This document shows positions 41,382 to 50,886 of a stretch of DNA of 64,000 bases, piece after piece. A program made the position numbers and the translations under genes. Where the stretch lies: NCBI RefSeq assembly GCF_048892425.1, contig NZ_JBLZHU010000001.1, positions 186,001 to 250,000 on the forward strand, given 5' to 3'. Under the pieces are notes generated by a model, which was not told the DNA's origin, searched no databases, and saw only the letters and a program-made list of their open reading frames with translations. Numbering within the stretch: position 1 is the stretch's first letter; each line of letters begins with the position of its first letter. The DNA comes from Pacificispira sp002696645 (GTDB lineage Bacteria > Pseudomonadota > Alphaproteobacteria > UBA8366 > Aestuariispiraceae).

Positions 41382-42599
41382 CTAAGCCCCTGCCGGGGTC
41401 AGTTTGCGGTTGTCTTCGATGGGGAGATGGACGATGGCGGCGGCAAAGCCCAGGATCGCGCTGGCGATCCACATGGCGTCATAATTGCCGAACATCTCAT
41501 AGAATTCCCCCGCCATGACCAAACCAGTGAAGCTGCCAACCTGATGGCTGAAGAAGACGATGCCAAACAGCATGCCGACATTGTTCGGACCGTGCAGCTT
41601 GGCAACTGTCATGCTGGTCAGCGGCACAGTGGACAGCCACAACAAACCAATGACGGCACTGAATACCAGCAGCACGGTTTCAGTTACGGGAACGATCAAC
41701 AGGCCCATCGCGGCCACACCGCGCAAAGCATATATGATCGACAGCGGGTATTTTGGGCGAAATGTGCCGCTGATCTGGCCCGCCGTAATTGTGCCGATGA
41801 TATTGAACGCACCGATCAGCGCCAGCCCAGCCGTCCCAGCGGCGGCGGATAGGCCACAGACCAGGGCGAAATTCGGTAAATGAACAGCGATGAAGGCCAA
41901 ATGGAAGCCACAGACAAAGAATCCCGCGATCAAGAGCTGGAAGCTGCGATCAGTCATGGCGCGTCCAAGAACGGCTTTCAGATTTTCACCGGGCTGTGCG
42001 GCGATAAAGGCCCGCTGCGTGGCAGTAGGCCTGGTTTCGCGGCGAATGACTAAGGCAAGTGCCGACGCAGCCAGGCAGACAGCCGCCATCGCCAGAAATG
42101 CATCAATCAATCCGAAACTTTGCAGAAATAACTGACTGACGGGGGAGAAGACCAATTGTCCAAAGCTGCCCCCCGCCGTTGCGATGCCCAGATACAGACC
42201 ACGGCGTTTGTCCGACGCCGTGCGCCCGATGGCACCCAACAGAACAGGAAAGCCAACGGCGGCCTGTGCAACGCCCAGGATCAGACCGGCAGACATCCCA
42301 AAGACCCAAAAGTTTTCCGCCATTGCAGTCATTGCTAGGCCGCCAGCGTATAGAACTGCACCAAAGAACACGACGGGTGCTGCCCCAAATCGATCTGACA
42401 AACGACCGGCAAACGGCTGTGCCGCACCCCACATCAGATTCTGAACCGCCAGGACCAGCGACAATGAGGCGATGGTAAAACCGGTTTCTGCCGGCATGCT
42501 GGGCAGGAAAACGCCAAACGAAATTCTCGCGCCAAAGCCAACGGCCAGAATCAGGAAGCCTGCGAATAGAACCAGGGCGGCGTTGCGTTCCGATGTCAT
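41382..42599 (-). CDS. MFS transporter
   Basis: About 405 residues with twelve hydrophobic segments. It has the MFS loop motif GRLSDRFGAAPVVFFGAVLY between helices 2 and 3 (about 67-86) and its counterpart later as GQISGTFRPKYPLSII. Helix 1 begins GFLILAVGFGARISFGVFLPS, like the oxalate/monocarboxylate group (MCT-like, UhpC-related). Substrate unknown; nearby aromatic catabolic genes make uptake of an organic acid possible. The ATG at 42599 is favoured over the extension starting at 42695. Confidence 0.88.
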   Translation of the reverse strand: MTSERNAALVLFAGFLILAVGFGARISFGVFLPSMPAETGFTIASLSLVLAVQNLMWGAAQPFAGRLSDRFGAAPVVFFGAVLYAGGLAMTAMAENFWVFGMSAGLILGVAQAAVGFPVLLGAIGRTASDKRRGLYLGIATAGGSFGQLVFSPVSQLFLQSFGLIDAFLAMAAVCLAASALALVIRRETRPTATQRAFIAAQPGENLKAVLGRAMTDRSFQLLIAGFFVCGFHLAFIAVHLPNFALVCGLSAAAGTAGLALIGAFNIIGTITAGQISGTFRPKYPLSIIYALRGVAAMGLLIVPVTETVLLVFSAVIGLLWLSTVPLTSMTVAKLHGPNNVGMLFGIVFFSHQVGSFTGLVMAGEFYEMFGNYDAMWIASAILGFAAAIVHLPIEDNRKLTPAGA

Positions 42600-42720
42600 A
42601 TCGATCACTCCAGAATAGATTAGGCGCTCTTCATAGACGTGAAGACGGGCTTCGTCTTGCGAAATCGCTGCAAGAGCTTTTCGCCTGGATATCACGGATC
42701 AGCTTTATGGGGCTGTCCAA

Positions 42721-42754
42721 AAGCAAAACCGCCCGGCAGAGACCTGCCGGGCGG
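42721..42754 (-). terminator. Rho-independent terminator of the Bax-inhibitor-1-type gene
   Basis: CCGCCCGGCA (42729-42738) and TGCCGGGCGG (42745-42754) form a perfect 10-bp stem with a six-base loop. Read on the minus strand it is followed by TTTTGCTT, a T-rich tract. It lies 27 bp beyond the stop of the Bax-inhibitor-1 gene. Confidence 0.88.
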
Positions 42755-42780
42755 CGTAACATTATTCAGATGATGCGGGA

Positions 42781-43515
42781 TCAGTTCCGCATGATGCTGA
42801 GGATGTTCAGGATGTGAATGAACAGCGTAACGAAGCTGCCATACAGCGCCAAGGCACCGAACAGGGCGAACTTGGTCACCTGATCATCACCCAGATTTTC
42901 GTGGTACATGTTCTTGATCATCTGGGTTTCATAGGCGGTAACCCCGGCAAAAATAACCACGACAGCAAACGAAATCAGCAGGGCAAAGCCCGTGGAGGCC
43001 AGGAACATATTCACGACCATGGCAATCACCAGGCCGATCATCGCCATCATGAAGAATGTTGCGAACCCGCTGAGGTTCTTTTTGGTGGTGTAGCCAAACA
43101 GGCTGACACCCGCAAACATGCCAGAGGTGATGAAGAACGCCCGCGCGACATCCATCGACCCTTCGGTTGATTGCAGGAAATAGGCCACCATGGGGGAAAT
43201 CATCACGCCCCAGAGCGCGCAATAGACCCAGTAGAAGGCGTGTGCAGCCGCAGTGGATTTCATTGAGATAATGCGGTGGGAGAAGAAGCCCATACCAATC
43301 AAGGCCGCAAACAGAACCCATTTCATGGGCCCAACGGCGATGGTGACCATGATTTCAGGATTTTGCGCCAATGCGAAGACCAGCACGCCTGTGAAGGCGA
43401 CGCCCAGCGCCATGTAATTATAGACGCGCAGCATATAGGACCGCAGGCCAGCGTCGATTTCCGCCTGACTGACGCTACCAGTCTGTGATGCATAACGATT
43501 CGGATTGAGAGCCAT
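42781..43515 (-). CDS. Bax inhibitor-1/YccA family membrane protein
   Basis: A 244-residue protein with seven hydrophobic segments, starting MALNPNRYASQTGSV. FLRVYNYMALGVAFTGVLVFALAQNPEI-type N-terminal helix and the later FGALALYGSFVTLFIHILNIL C-terminal helix fit the BI-1/YccA (UPF0005) family, inner-membrane proteins that interact with FtsH or act as pH-sensitive calcium leak channels. It stands alone: a terminator follows it and about 180 bp separate it from the next gene. Confidence 0.9.
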   Translation of the reverse strand: MALNPNRYASQTGSVSQAEIDAGLRSYMLRVYNYMALGVAFTGVLVFALAQNPEIMVTIAVGPMKWVLFAALIGMGFFSHRIISMKSTAAAHAFYWVYCALWGVMISPMVAYFLQSTEGSMDVARAFFITSGMFAGVSLFGYTTKKNLSGFATFFMMAMIGLVIAMVVNMFLASTGFALLISFAVVVIFAGVTAYETQMIKNMYHENLGDDQVTKFALFGALALYGSFVTLFIHILNILSIMRN

Positions 43516-43692
43516 GGCTCATTGCCCCTTTAGTAGTCACCCCCGTGAAACTCTCCAGCCGCGCCCGGTCGTGGCCGGTATGGGGAGGGTGATGCCCATG
43601 CCGGTCACCGAAGCGCGATTTTCTTAACTCATATGGACATTCTTATACACTGTTTCAACAGTAAGATGTGCCAAAAATTTCATCTTTTTGGC

Positions 43693-46212
43693 TTATTCAT
43701 TTCGCATCAGGGGGGCCGCTTTCTTGCCCAGGGCGGACCATGTTCCGACAAAGCCCATAGACACGGTTGCGATCAGGGCGACCACCACTGTCAGGGCAGC
43801 GGCTTCGGGCACAAAGATCCATTCTGCCTGCATCACAAATTCAATCACAACATAGGCTGCGATGCCCCCAACCACACCGGCAATCACCGCTGTCATAAGC
43901 CCTAACAGGCCAAATTCCAGCAAATAGGCGATCAGGATATCCCGGCGGGTTGCCCCCAATACCTTCAGCACGACGGATTCATAAATCCGCCGATTGTGCC
44001 CTGCGGCCACGGCACCTGCCAGAACCAGAATACCGGCCAGTATGGCGATGCCAGCGATGGCGGTCACAGCCGTCCCCAGGTCTTTCAGAATTTTATCGAC
44101 GCCTTCCAGGACTTCCTTGACCCGGATGGCTGACACATTGGGGAATTGGTCGGTCAGTTCCTGTTCCAGGGCGACTTCGCGATCCGCAGGCAAATAGGCG
44201 GTGGCGATATACATCTGCGGGGCGCTTTCAATTACACCGGGGGAAAAGATCATGACGAAATTGATCCCCAGAGTGGTCCAGTCGATATCCCGAAGGTTTG
44301 AGATTTCTGCCTCAATCTCCCGGCCCAGGACATTAACCGTAATTTTATCACCGATCTTGAGATTCAGCAGTTCGGCGGCTTCTGCATCAAAGCTGACCAG
44401 GGTCCGGCTGGCATCGGAATAGTCTTCCGGCCACCAGTCACCTTCGACGATTTCGCTTCCTTGGATTGGGGGCGTGCGCGACCATGTGATGCCGCGATCC
44501 CCCCTCAAAATCCACGCGACCTCTGACGGGGGTTCAATCTGTTCCACAGGAACCCCGGCTAAGGCGGTTATACGCCCGCGCAGCATGGGGACCGTGTCAT
44601 ATCGATCCAATCCATTGAAATTGTCCAGATCTGTGCGGAAATCATCAATCTGATCCGGCTGAATATCGATGAAATAGAATCCTGGCGCTTCCCCCCGGAA
44701 GGTTTCGGAAACCTGTTTGGACAGATTCCCTTCGATCATTGCAACGGCGATCAGGACGGTCAGGCCCAGGCCCAACGAAACGACAACACTGGCTGTCGGC
44801 GCGCCGGGTCGATGCAGATTTGCGACCGCCAAAGCGATGCGGATATTGCGCGCGCGTGGCAAACGCCTGGCCAAGGTCATTGCCCCACTGGCTGCGGCGC
44901 GAAAGGCCAACAGGGTGCCAACCGCCCCACCACAGAAAGCCAGGGCGACAAGGGGTTGATCTGCGGTCAATACCGCCAAACCAACCAGAGCAATGGCGCA
45001 AAGTGACAGGGCTATGGCCATTCTGGGGCCGGGTCGTCCCATTACCGGATTCAGCAGGTCGCGAAACAGCGTCGCGGCGGGCAAGTTGCTTGCCTTTGCC
45101 AGCGGACACAATGCGAATACCAATGTTGTCAGCAATCCGAATGCCGCCGCCAGGATCAGGGGGAAGGGGTAAAGACCCATTCGCGCCTCGACCGGCAATC
45201 GGTCGGCCAGCAAGGGGATGATCAATGCAGGGCCCGCACCGCCAATAATCAAGCCAGCGATGATGCCAACAATCGCCAATGCGCCGACCTGCAGCATGTA
45301 AATGGAAAAGATCGTGCTGCTGGAAGCCCCCAGACATTTCAGCGTCGCGATTGTCGCGGTCCGCTGGTTCAGGAAGGCCCGTACCGCATTGCCGACACCG
45401 ACGCCGCCGACCAGCAATGCGGTCAGCCCCACCAGCGTCAGGAACAGCCCAACGCGGTCAACGAAACGTTGAATATTGGGCGCGGCATCATCCAGGGCCC
45501 GAACGCGCCAGCCAGCCCCTGGGAAGGTAGTGTTCAGTTGCTCCGTCCAGGCGGCGACATCGGTGCCCGGTGCCAGGGCGATGCGATAATGGTATCGGAT
45601 CAGACTTCCTGGCTGTTCCAATTGAGTCTCTGCCAGGGCAGCGCGCGGAATGAAGACGCGGGGGCCCAGGTCAAACGCCTGTGTTCCTTTATCCGGTTCT
45701 GACAGAAAGGTTCCACGCAAATCAAATGTTGCTTCCCCGATTTTCAGTCTATCGCCCTTGGACAGCCCCATGCGCTCAACCAGTTGCGGCGCGGCAATCA
45801 GGCCCCATGCCCCATCGCGCTTGTCCAGTTCATTTAGCGAAACGCCGTCTTCCAGCACCAGTTTACCGTATAGGGGATAGGCCTCATCCACGGTTTTCAG
45901 TTCGATCAGATGCCGGTCCGTCCCATCGGCGCGAATGGCCATGGCGCGCATTTCCACGACCTGGGAAACCTGTTCTGAATTGGCACGCAGCCATTCCAGT
46001 TTGTTCGGGGCGGCGGCGACATGGGTCAGGCGCAGATCGATATCCCCGCCCAATAGAACGCGGCCATCAGCTTTCAGCCCAGCCTCGATAGCGGAAGCCA
46101 GGGACCCAACGCCTGCAATGGCGGCAACACCAAGCGCCAGGCAGGCGACAAAGACACGGAACCCTTTCAGGCCGCCGCGCAATTCGCGTCGTGCGATGCG
46201 TGCAGAAACCAT
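43693..46212 (-). CDS. ABC transporter permease, YbbP/FtsX type
   Basis: An 839-residue inner-membrane protein. It has an N-terminal helix (about 20-40), a large periplasmic MacB-like domain, and FtsX cores that occur twice: three helices around 265-375 and again around 725-830, with extra helices between at 400-440 and 470-500. The start MVSARIARRELRGGLKGFRVF is typical of YbbP. With the adjacent ATP-binding subunit it forms a mechanotransmission-type transporter akin to LolCDE or MacB. The order with ybbA and a diverging tesA is the well-known tesA/ybbA/ybbP set. Cargo unknown. Confidence 0.9.
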   Translation of the reverse strand: MVSARIARRELRGGLKGFRVFVACLALGVAAIAGVGSLASAIEAGLKADGRVLLGGDIDLRLTHVAAAPNKLEWLRANSEQVSQVVEMRAMAIRADGTDRHLIELKTVDEAYPLYGKLVLEDGVSLNELDKRDGAWGLIAAPQLVERMGLSKGDRLKIGEATFDLRGTFLSEPDKGTQAFDLGPRVFIPRAALAETQLEQPGSLIRYHYRIALAPGTDVAAWTEQLNTTFPGAGWRVRALDDAAPNIQRFVDRVGLFLTLVGLTALLVGGVGVGNAVRAFLNQRTATIATLKCLGASSSTIFSIYMLQVGALAIVGIIAGLIIGGAGPALIIPLLADRLPVEARMGLYPFPLILAAAFGLLTTLVFALCPLAKASNLPAATLFRDLLNPVMGRPGPRMAIALSLCAIALVGLAVLTADQPLVALAFCGGAVGTLLAFRAAASGAMTLARRLPRARNIRIALAVANLHRPGAPTASVVVSLGLGLTVLIAVAMIEGNLSKQVSETFRGEAPGFYFIDIQPDQIDDFRTDLDNFNGLDRYDTVPMLRGRITALAGVPVEQIEPPSEVAWILRGDRGITWSRTPPIQGSEIVEGDWWPEDYSDASRTLVSFDAEAAELLNLKIGDKITVNVLGREIEAEISNLRDIDWTTLGINFVMIFSPGVIESAPQMYIATAYLPADREVALEQELTDQFPNVSAIRVKEVLEGVDKILKDLGTAVTAIAGIAILAGILVLAGAVAAGHNRRIYESVVLKVLGATRRDILIAYLLEFGLLGLMTAVIAGVVGGIAAYVVIEFVMQAEWIFVPEAAALTVVVALIATVSMGFVGTWSALGKKAAPLMRNE

Positions 46213-46213
46213 C

Positions 46214-46945
46214 TTATTCCGCCGCCTTCAATGCGGCGTCTTTGACCAGACGCCCGTCGCGCATCTCAACGGTTCGGTCACAGGCCTGCGCCAGATCCGC
46301 GTCATGGGTGATCAGCATCAGGGTCGTTTTATGATCGCGTGCCAGATTGAACATCAGATCGATGATTTGTTGTCCTGTGTCGGCGTCCAGATTGCCTGTC
46401 GGCTCGTCGGCCAGGATCAATTTAGGGCTGCCGATAAAAGCACGCGCCAGGGCGACACGCTGTTGTTCCCCGCCCGATAGCTGGCCAGGATAATGACTCA
46501 GCCGGTGTGACAGGCCGACCTGTTCCAAAACCTCAGCGGCACGCTCATAGGCGTCGCGTCGCCCGGCCAGTTCCAGGGGGATTGCGACATTTTCAACCGC
46601 TGTCATGGTGGGTACCAAATGGAAGCTTTGAAACACAATTCCCAGATTGTCGCGGCGAAATTCTGCCAGACCATCTTCGCTCAAGCCACGGAAATCCTGG
46701 TCGCCAATTCGGACGCTGCCCGAAGTTGCCTGTTCCAACCCGGCCACGATCATCAGCATGGATGTCTTGCCGGACCCCGATGGTCCCACAACACTGACCG
46801 TCTCTCCACGCCCAACCGACAAATCAATGCCGCGCAAGATGTTGACCTCGCCCGCTAAAGACCCAAGTGTTAGGTGGACATCGCGCAGATCAATCATCGG
46901 CGATACTCCGTTTTGGTTTTCTTCAGTTTCAGCGCGAGATGTCAT
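46214..46945 (-). CDS. ybbA: ABC transporter ATP-binding protein YbbA
   Basis: A 243-residue ABC ATPase of the LolD/YbbA/MacB subgroup. Walker A GPSGSGKTSMLM (about 54-65), the Q-loop FQSFHLVPTM, the signature LSGGEQQRVALARA (about 158-171) and Walker B LILADEPTGNLD are all intact. It partners the permease gene that begins one base downstream. The start overlaps the start of the divergent tesA by two bases; MIDLRDVHL at 46897 is an alternative start. Confidence 0.93.
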   Translation of the reverse strand: MTSRAETEENQNGVSPMIDLRDVHLTLGSLAGEVNILRGIDLSVGRGETVSVVGPSGSGKTSMLMIVAGLEQATSGSVRIGDQDFRGLSEDGLAEFRRDNLGIVFQSFHLVPTMTAVENVAIPLELAGRRDAYERAAEVLEQVGLSHRLSHYPGQLSGGEQQRVALARAFIGSPKLILADEPTGNLDADTGQQIIDLMFNLARDHKTTLMLITHDADLAQACDRTVEMRDGRLVKDAALKAAE

Positions 46946-47648
46946 GAACTCACTTTCTTTCGATGCGATCTATATCAGCGTTTCAAGGCTATATGGCCCG
47001 TTGCGCTGCACAATCAATGGATTGCTGGTCGCAATGTCCTTAGTTTTTGGGACATTGGGAATTGGGCACGCCTCAGCGGAAACAACCATTCTGGCGCTGG
47101 GCGACAGCCTGACGGCAGGATATGGCCTGTCCAAGGCGGAAAGTTTCCCCAACAAGCTGCAGGCAGCGCTGACCGAGGCGGGCCATGACGCGCGGGTCGT
47201 CAATGGGGGCGTATCGGGCGATACCTCGAAAGGCGGGTTGAGCCGTGTTGATTGGCTGTTTGCTGATAAGCCGGACCTGATGATCCTGGAATTGGGCGCT
47301 AATGATGGATTACGCGGATTGCCGCCTTCTGAGACCCGGAAAAATCTGGCGGCTATTATCGAAAAAGCTCAGGCAGCCGGAGTTAAGGTTCTCCTGACCG
47401 GAATGATGGCACCGCCAAATCTGGGGCGGGAATACAGCGACGAATTCAATGCGGTCTTCCCAGACCTGGCGGCAGAATATGATACTTTGTTTTATCCCTT
47501 CTTTCTGGATGGGGTTGCCGCCGATGCCAGCTTGAATCAGGGGGATGGCATGCATCCGACAGGGGCGGGGGTGGACGTGATCGTGACCCGCATTCTGCCC
47601 ATTGTTGAAAAGGCCCTGTCCGATTTAAGCCAAAAGGGCGCATCGTGA
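46944..47648 (+). CDS. tesA: SGNH esterase/lysophospholipase TesA-like
   Basis: Up to 234 residues; an N-terminal hydrophobic segment ends GIGHASA, so the mature enzyme is probably periplasmic. The SGNH blocks are clear: LALGDSLTAGYG with the nucleophile Ser, the Gly block SGDT, LELGANDGLRG with the oxyanion Asn, and the final Asp/His in GDGMHPTGAG. TesA hydrolyses thioesters, lysophospholipids and arylesters. Divergence from ybbA-ybbP is the standard arrangement. The true start may be any of ATG 46944, TTG 47001 or ATG 47034. Confidence 0.93.
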   Translation: MNSLSFDAIYISVSRLYGPLRCTINGLLVAMSLVFGTLGIGHASAETTILALGDSLTAGYGLSKAESFPNKLQAALTEAGHDARVVNGGVSGDTSKGGLSRVDWLFADKPDLMILELGANDGLRGLPPSETRKNLAAIIEKAQAAGVKVLLTGMMAPPNLGREYSDEFNAVFPDLAAEYDTLFYPFFLDGVAADASLNQGDGMHPTGAGVDVIVTRILPIVEKALSDLSQKGAS

Positions 47649-48793
47649 CGGCGGGTGCAGACTTCTTATCAGCACAAGGGACCGGACAAACCTGGAAGGA
47701 GGCATTGGACTCCCTGTTACCGGCATTGCGGGGGGCGAATTCCGATCACCAGTTGGGCCTGATATACATGACGCCCCACTATGCGACGCATTCCGCAGAA
47801 ATAGAGGCTGCGCTGGGTCAGGCCACGGGTGTTCCCCATTGGGTGGGAACTGTTGGCTACGGGACGATTGGGACGGATGCGGCGACTGGAGATTTTGCAG
47901 AAAATTTCGGCACCCCCAGCCTGTCGGTCATGCTGTGTCCGTTCCAGAATGATGGCTTTCGGGTCTTTTCTGGCCTGCGGGGTGAAAGTGACCGGATCAG
48001 CGCGCAATACAGTGATTGGCTGTCTTCTGATGTGCCGCCGGTCGTTCTGGCCCATGGCGATCCTGGGAATGGGTTATTGGGTGGCCTGATGGATGATATC
48101 GTCCAGGAGACGGATGGCTTCCTGATCGGGGGATTGAGCGCCGCTCAGGGTCCAGGCTCCCAAATCGCAGATGGCCCGGACGGGCAGGGTCTCAGCGGGG
48201 CGTTGCTGTCGCTGGCGCATATCCCGCTGCAAACAGCATTAAGCCAGGGATGCAGCCCGATTGGCCCCGCTCACACTATCACCAATGCTCAGGACCATGT
48301 GATTCTGGAATTGAATGGCCGTCCCGCGCTGGAGGTCTTCAAGGAGGATATTGGTGAAATTCTGGCGCGGGATCTTAATCGGTGCGCGGGATACATTTTC
48401 GCCGCCTTGCCCGTGGAAGGGTCCGATTTGGGTGATTATACCGTGCGCAATCTGGTGGCCATAGATCCGCATCAAGGGGCCGTGGCAATTGCGGCGCATC
48501 TTAATCCGGGCGATCGGGTGATGTTCTGTCGGCGCGATCCAACCACCGCCGTTTCCGATATGCGTCGCATGCTGTCGGAATTGAAATCCCGGACTGGCAA
48601 GCAACCCATTCGGGGTGGAGTTTATGTGTCCTGCGCGGCACGTGGTCCCAACCAGTTCAGTGATCCCAGTCAGGAAACACAATTGATTGCGGAGGCCTTA
48701 GGGACCTTTCCTATCACGGGCTTTTTCGCTAATGGTGAATTCTGCCGGGATCGCCTTTATGCCTATACGGGCGTGTTAACACTGTTTCTATAA
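47645..48793 (+). CDS. FIST domain protein
   Basis: A 382-residue protein made of FIST_N and FIST_C domains. The N-terminal part (1-190) has the family pattern with VGTVGYGTIGTDAA and GLLGGLMDDIVQETDGFLIGGL; the C-terminal part (200-382) contains GGVYVSCAARG and FPITGFFANGEF. FIST domains are presumed small-ligand sensors in signal transduction; this protein has no output domain of its own. The GTG start overlaps the tesA stop codon (GTGA), so expression is coupled to tesA. Confidence 0.88.
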   Translation: MTAGADFLSAQGTGQTWKEALDSLLPALRGANSDHQLGLIYMTPHYATHSAEIEAALGQATGVPHWVGTVGYGTIGTDAATGDFAENFGTPSLSVMLCPFQNDGFRVFSGLRGESDRISAQYSDWLSSDVPPVVLAHGDPGNGLLGGLMDDIVQETDGFLIGGLSAAQGPGSQIADGPDGQGLSGALLSLAHIPLQTALSQGCSPIGPAHTITNAQDHVILELNGRPALEVFKEDIGEILARDLNRCAGYIFAALPVEGSDLGDYTVRNLVAIDPHQGAVAIAAHLNPGDRVMFCRRDPTTAVSDMRRMLSELKSRTGKQPIRGGVYVSCAARGPNQFSDPSQETQLIAEALGTFPITGFFANGEFCRDRLYAYTGVLTLFL

Positions 48794-48837
48794 CGGGGCG
48801 TGTGCCCTGAAATCCATTAAAGGGGACCTGATCTACC

Positions 48838-49890
48838 ATGCGTTACAATAAGCTTGGCCATACTGATTTGGATGTCAGCGTTGTCTGCTTGGGCACAATG
48901 ACCTGGGGGCAACAGAATACCGAGGCTGAAGGCCATGAACAGATGGATTATGCCCTGGATCAGGGGGTTAACTTCTGGGATACGGCGGAGCTTTATTCAG
49001 TTCCGCCCAGCGCAGAGACCTATGGTCGGACCGAAGAAATCATCGGCACCTGGTTTGAAAAGACGGGCCGCCGGTCTGAAGTCATCCTGGCCAGCAAGAT
49101 CGCCGGTCGCGCCAATCGACTGCCCTGGATGCGCCCGCACTTGCATGACGGGGAAACCCGCCTGGACCGTCAATCGATCCTGGAAGCCTGTGACGCCAGT
49201 CTGAAGCGGCTGAAGACCGACTATATCGATGTCTATCAACTGCATTGGCCGGAACGGGAAACCACGACATTCGGCACGATGAATTACACGCATGTGCCGG
49301 AAAAAGATGGTGTCGCGCTGGAAGAAACCCTGCGCGCCCTGGAAGAATTGGTTACTGCGGGGAAGGTTCGTCATATCGCCGTTTCCAATGAGACCCCCTG
49401 GGGCGTGATGGAATTTCTGCGCATGGCGGAGACGATGAACCTGCCGCGAATCGTTTCCGTGCAGAATGCCTATAATCTGTTGAAACGGGATTATGAATTC
49501 GGACTGGCAGAAGTTTCCTGCCGCACCGGGGTCGGGATGCTGGCCTATTCGCCCCTGGCAATGGGCACTTTGTCGGGTAAGTATCTGGACGGTGCCTGGC
49601 CGGAAGGGGCGCGCCTGACCCTGTTTGGTAAGTATTTCGGGCGTTACCTTTCGCCTCGCGCCGTCGAAGAAACGGCGAAATATGTGGCCGTTGCGCGCAA
49701 ACATGGCCTGGATCCGGCCCAGATGGCCAATACGTTTGTAAACACCCGTGAATTCACCACCGCCAACATTATCGGCGCCCGCACGATGGATCAGTTAAAG
49801 GCCGCAATCGCCACCGGGGACATGAAATTGTCGGAAGATGTACTTTCCGACATAGAAACCATTCACAAAGCTACGCCAATCGGGTATTAA
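48838..49890 (+). CDS. NADP(H)-dependent aldo-keto reductase (Tas-like)
   Basis: A 350-residue TIM-barrel aldo-keto reductase. It starts MRYNKLGHTDLDVSVVCLGT and has the catalytic residues in NFWDTAELYSVP (Asp, Tyr), EVILASKIAG (Lys) and VYQLHWPERE (His). The long loop with MNYTHVPEKDGV and the YGRTEEIIGTWF segment resemble Tas. Cytoplasmic; substrate unknown. It has its own good ribosome-binding site (AAAGGGGA) and follows the FIST gene after 44 bp. Confidence 0.92.
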   Translation: MRYNKLGHTDLDVSVVCLGTMTWGQQNTEAEGHEQMDYALDQGVNFWDTAELYSVPPSAETYGRTEEIIGTWFEKTGRRSEVILASKIAGRANRLPWMRPHLHDGETRLDRQSILEACDASLKRLKTDYIDVYQLHWPERETTTFGTMNYTHVPEKDGVALEETLRALEELVTAGKVRHIAVSNETPWGVMEFLRMAETMNLPRIVSVQNAYNLLKRDYEFGLAEVSCRTGVGMLAYSPLAMGTLSGKYLDGAWPEGARLTLFGKYFGRYLSPRAVEETAKYVAVARKHGLDPAQMANTFVNTREFTTANIIGARTMDQLKAAIATGDMKLSEDVLSDIETIHKATPIGY

Positions 49891-49935
49891 GGGGGTAGGG
49901 GTCGATTTTGGCCCCAGATATAGTGGAGGCGCGCC

Positions 49936-50496
49936 ATGATTAGGCTTTTCGTCGCCCTGCCCATCCCAGACCATATTCGGGATGCGCTGACCGGGTTACA
50001 GAACGGGCTCCCTGGGGCTCGTTGGACCGATCCGGATAACTTCCACCTCACTTTGCGGTTTATTGGGGAGATTGATTACGGCGCTGCCGAAGATCTCGCC
50101 CATGACCTGATGCGCATTGATGCACCGGCGTTCGACGTCACGCTGGACCAGCTCAACTGGTTCGGCAACAAGCGTCGACCCAGTGCCCTAATCGCCCAGG
50201 CCCGCAAGGATGAGGGGCTGATGCATCTGCAAAGGAAGGTCGAATCCGCCGCCGTGCGCTGCGGGTTCAAGCCTGAAAGCCGCAAGTTCCTGCCCCATGT
50301 GACGCTGGCCCGCCTGAAAACGACCAGCATCCAGGAGGCGGAACGCTTCGTTGCGGAACGGCGCTTGCCGCTGGATCGCAGCTTCGAGGCGGACCGCTTC
50401 GTACTGTATTCCAGCTTCCTGGCCCATACAGGCTCGATCTATACCGAAGAAGCCGACTACTACCTCCGCTGGGCCGCCTACGCCGCTGCGGAATAG
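49936..50496 (+). CDS. thpR: RNA 2',3'-cyclic phosphodiesterase ThpR
   Basis: A 186-residue 2H phosphoesterase. The two active-site HxTx motifs are FHLTLRFIGE (about 37-46) and PHVTLARL (about 121-128), in the spacing of ThpR (LigT). It opens 2',3'-cyclic phosphates on RNA ends and can ligate tRNA halves in vitro. The start MIRLFVALPIP is typical. It is separated by 46 bp from the aldo-keto reductase gene. Confidence 0.95.
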   Translation: MIRLFVALPIPDHIRDALTGLQNGLPGARWTDPDNFHLTLRFIGEIDYGAAEDLAHDLMRIDAPAFDVTLDQLNWFGNKRRPSALIAQARKDEGLMHLQRKVESAAVRCGFKPESRKFLPHVTLARLKTTSIQEAERFVAERRLPLDRSFEADRFVLYSSFLAHTGSIYTEEADYYLRWAAYAAAE

Positions 50497-50886
50497 CACC
50501 CCGGCGCGCCCCGCAAGTTTGTCTCTCGGCGGGCTGATGCGTCTGCATTGTTGGATGCTGGACTATAGTCGCCAGATGCTTGAGCCTTTATCGGGTAGGC
50601 TCGCGGGACAACTGATCAAGAAATCTTTTGGAATGCGCAGGGGGACTAGTCCCGCCCTAAGAAAGCGCTCCCAGCCATTTTCGATTTTTTGTTCCTATTT
50701 GTTCTTTTTAATTGACAAAAATTATATTTTGTTGCACGTTTTGATTTCAGCCTAAAGGGATTGCATCCTTATGGGGCTGTTTTAGTGCGATGTTTCGGGG
50801 AAGCATCGATTCAAACCCACATTTGGTCGTTAAGGGATAAGGAACCTTATCGAAAGCGACCATTAAAAAGAACAAAGGAAGATCAG
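50497..50886. other. AT-rich region upstream of the toxin gene
   Basis: 390 bp without a convincing gene. From 50680 to 50750 it is strikingly AT-rich compared with its neighbours and holds a TTGACA at 50712-50717, a possible -35 element; no matching -10 was certain. This could be the toxin promoter and marks a compositional break at the edge of the accessory locus. A GGAAGA site precedes the toxin ATG. Confidence 0.5.
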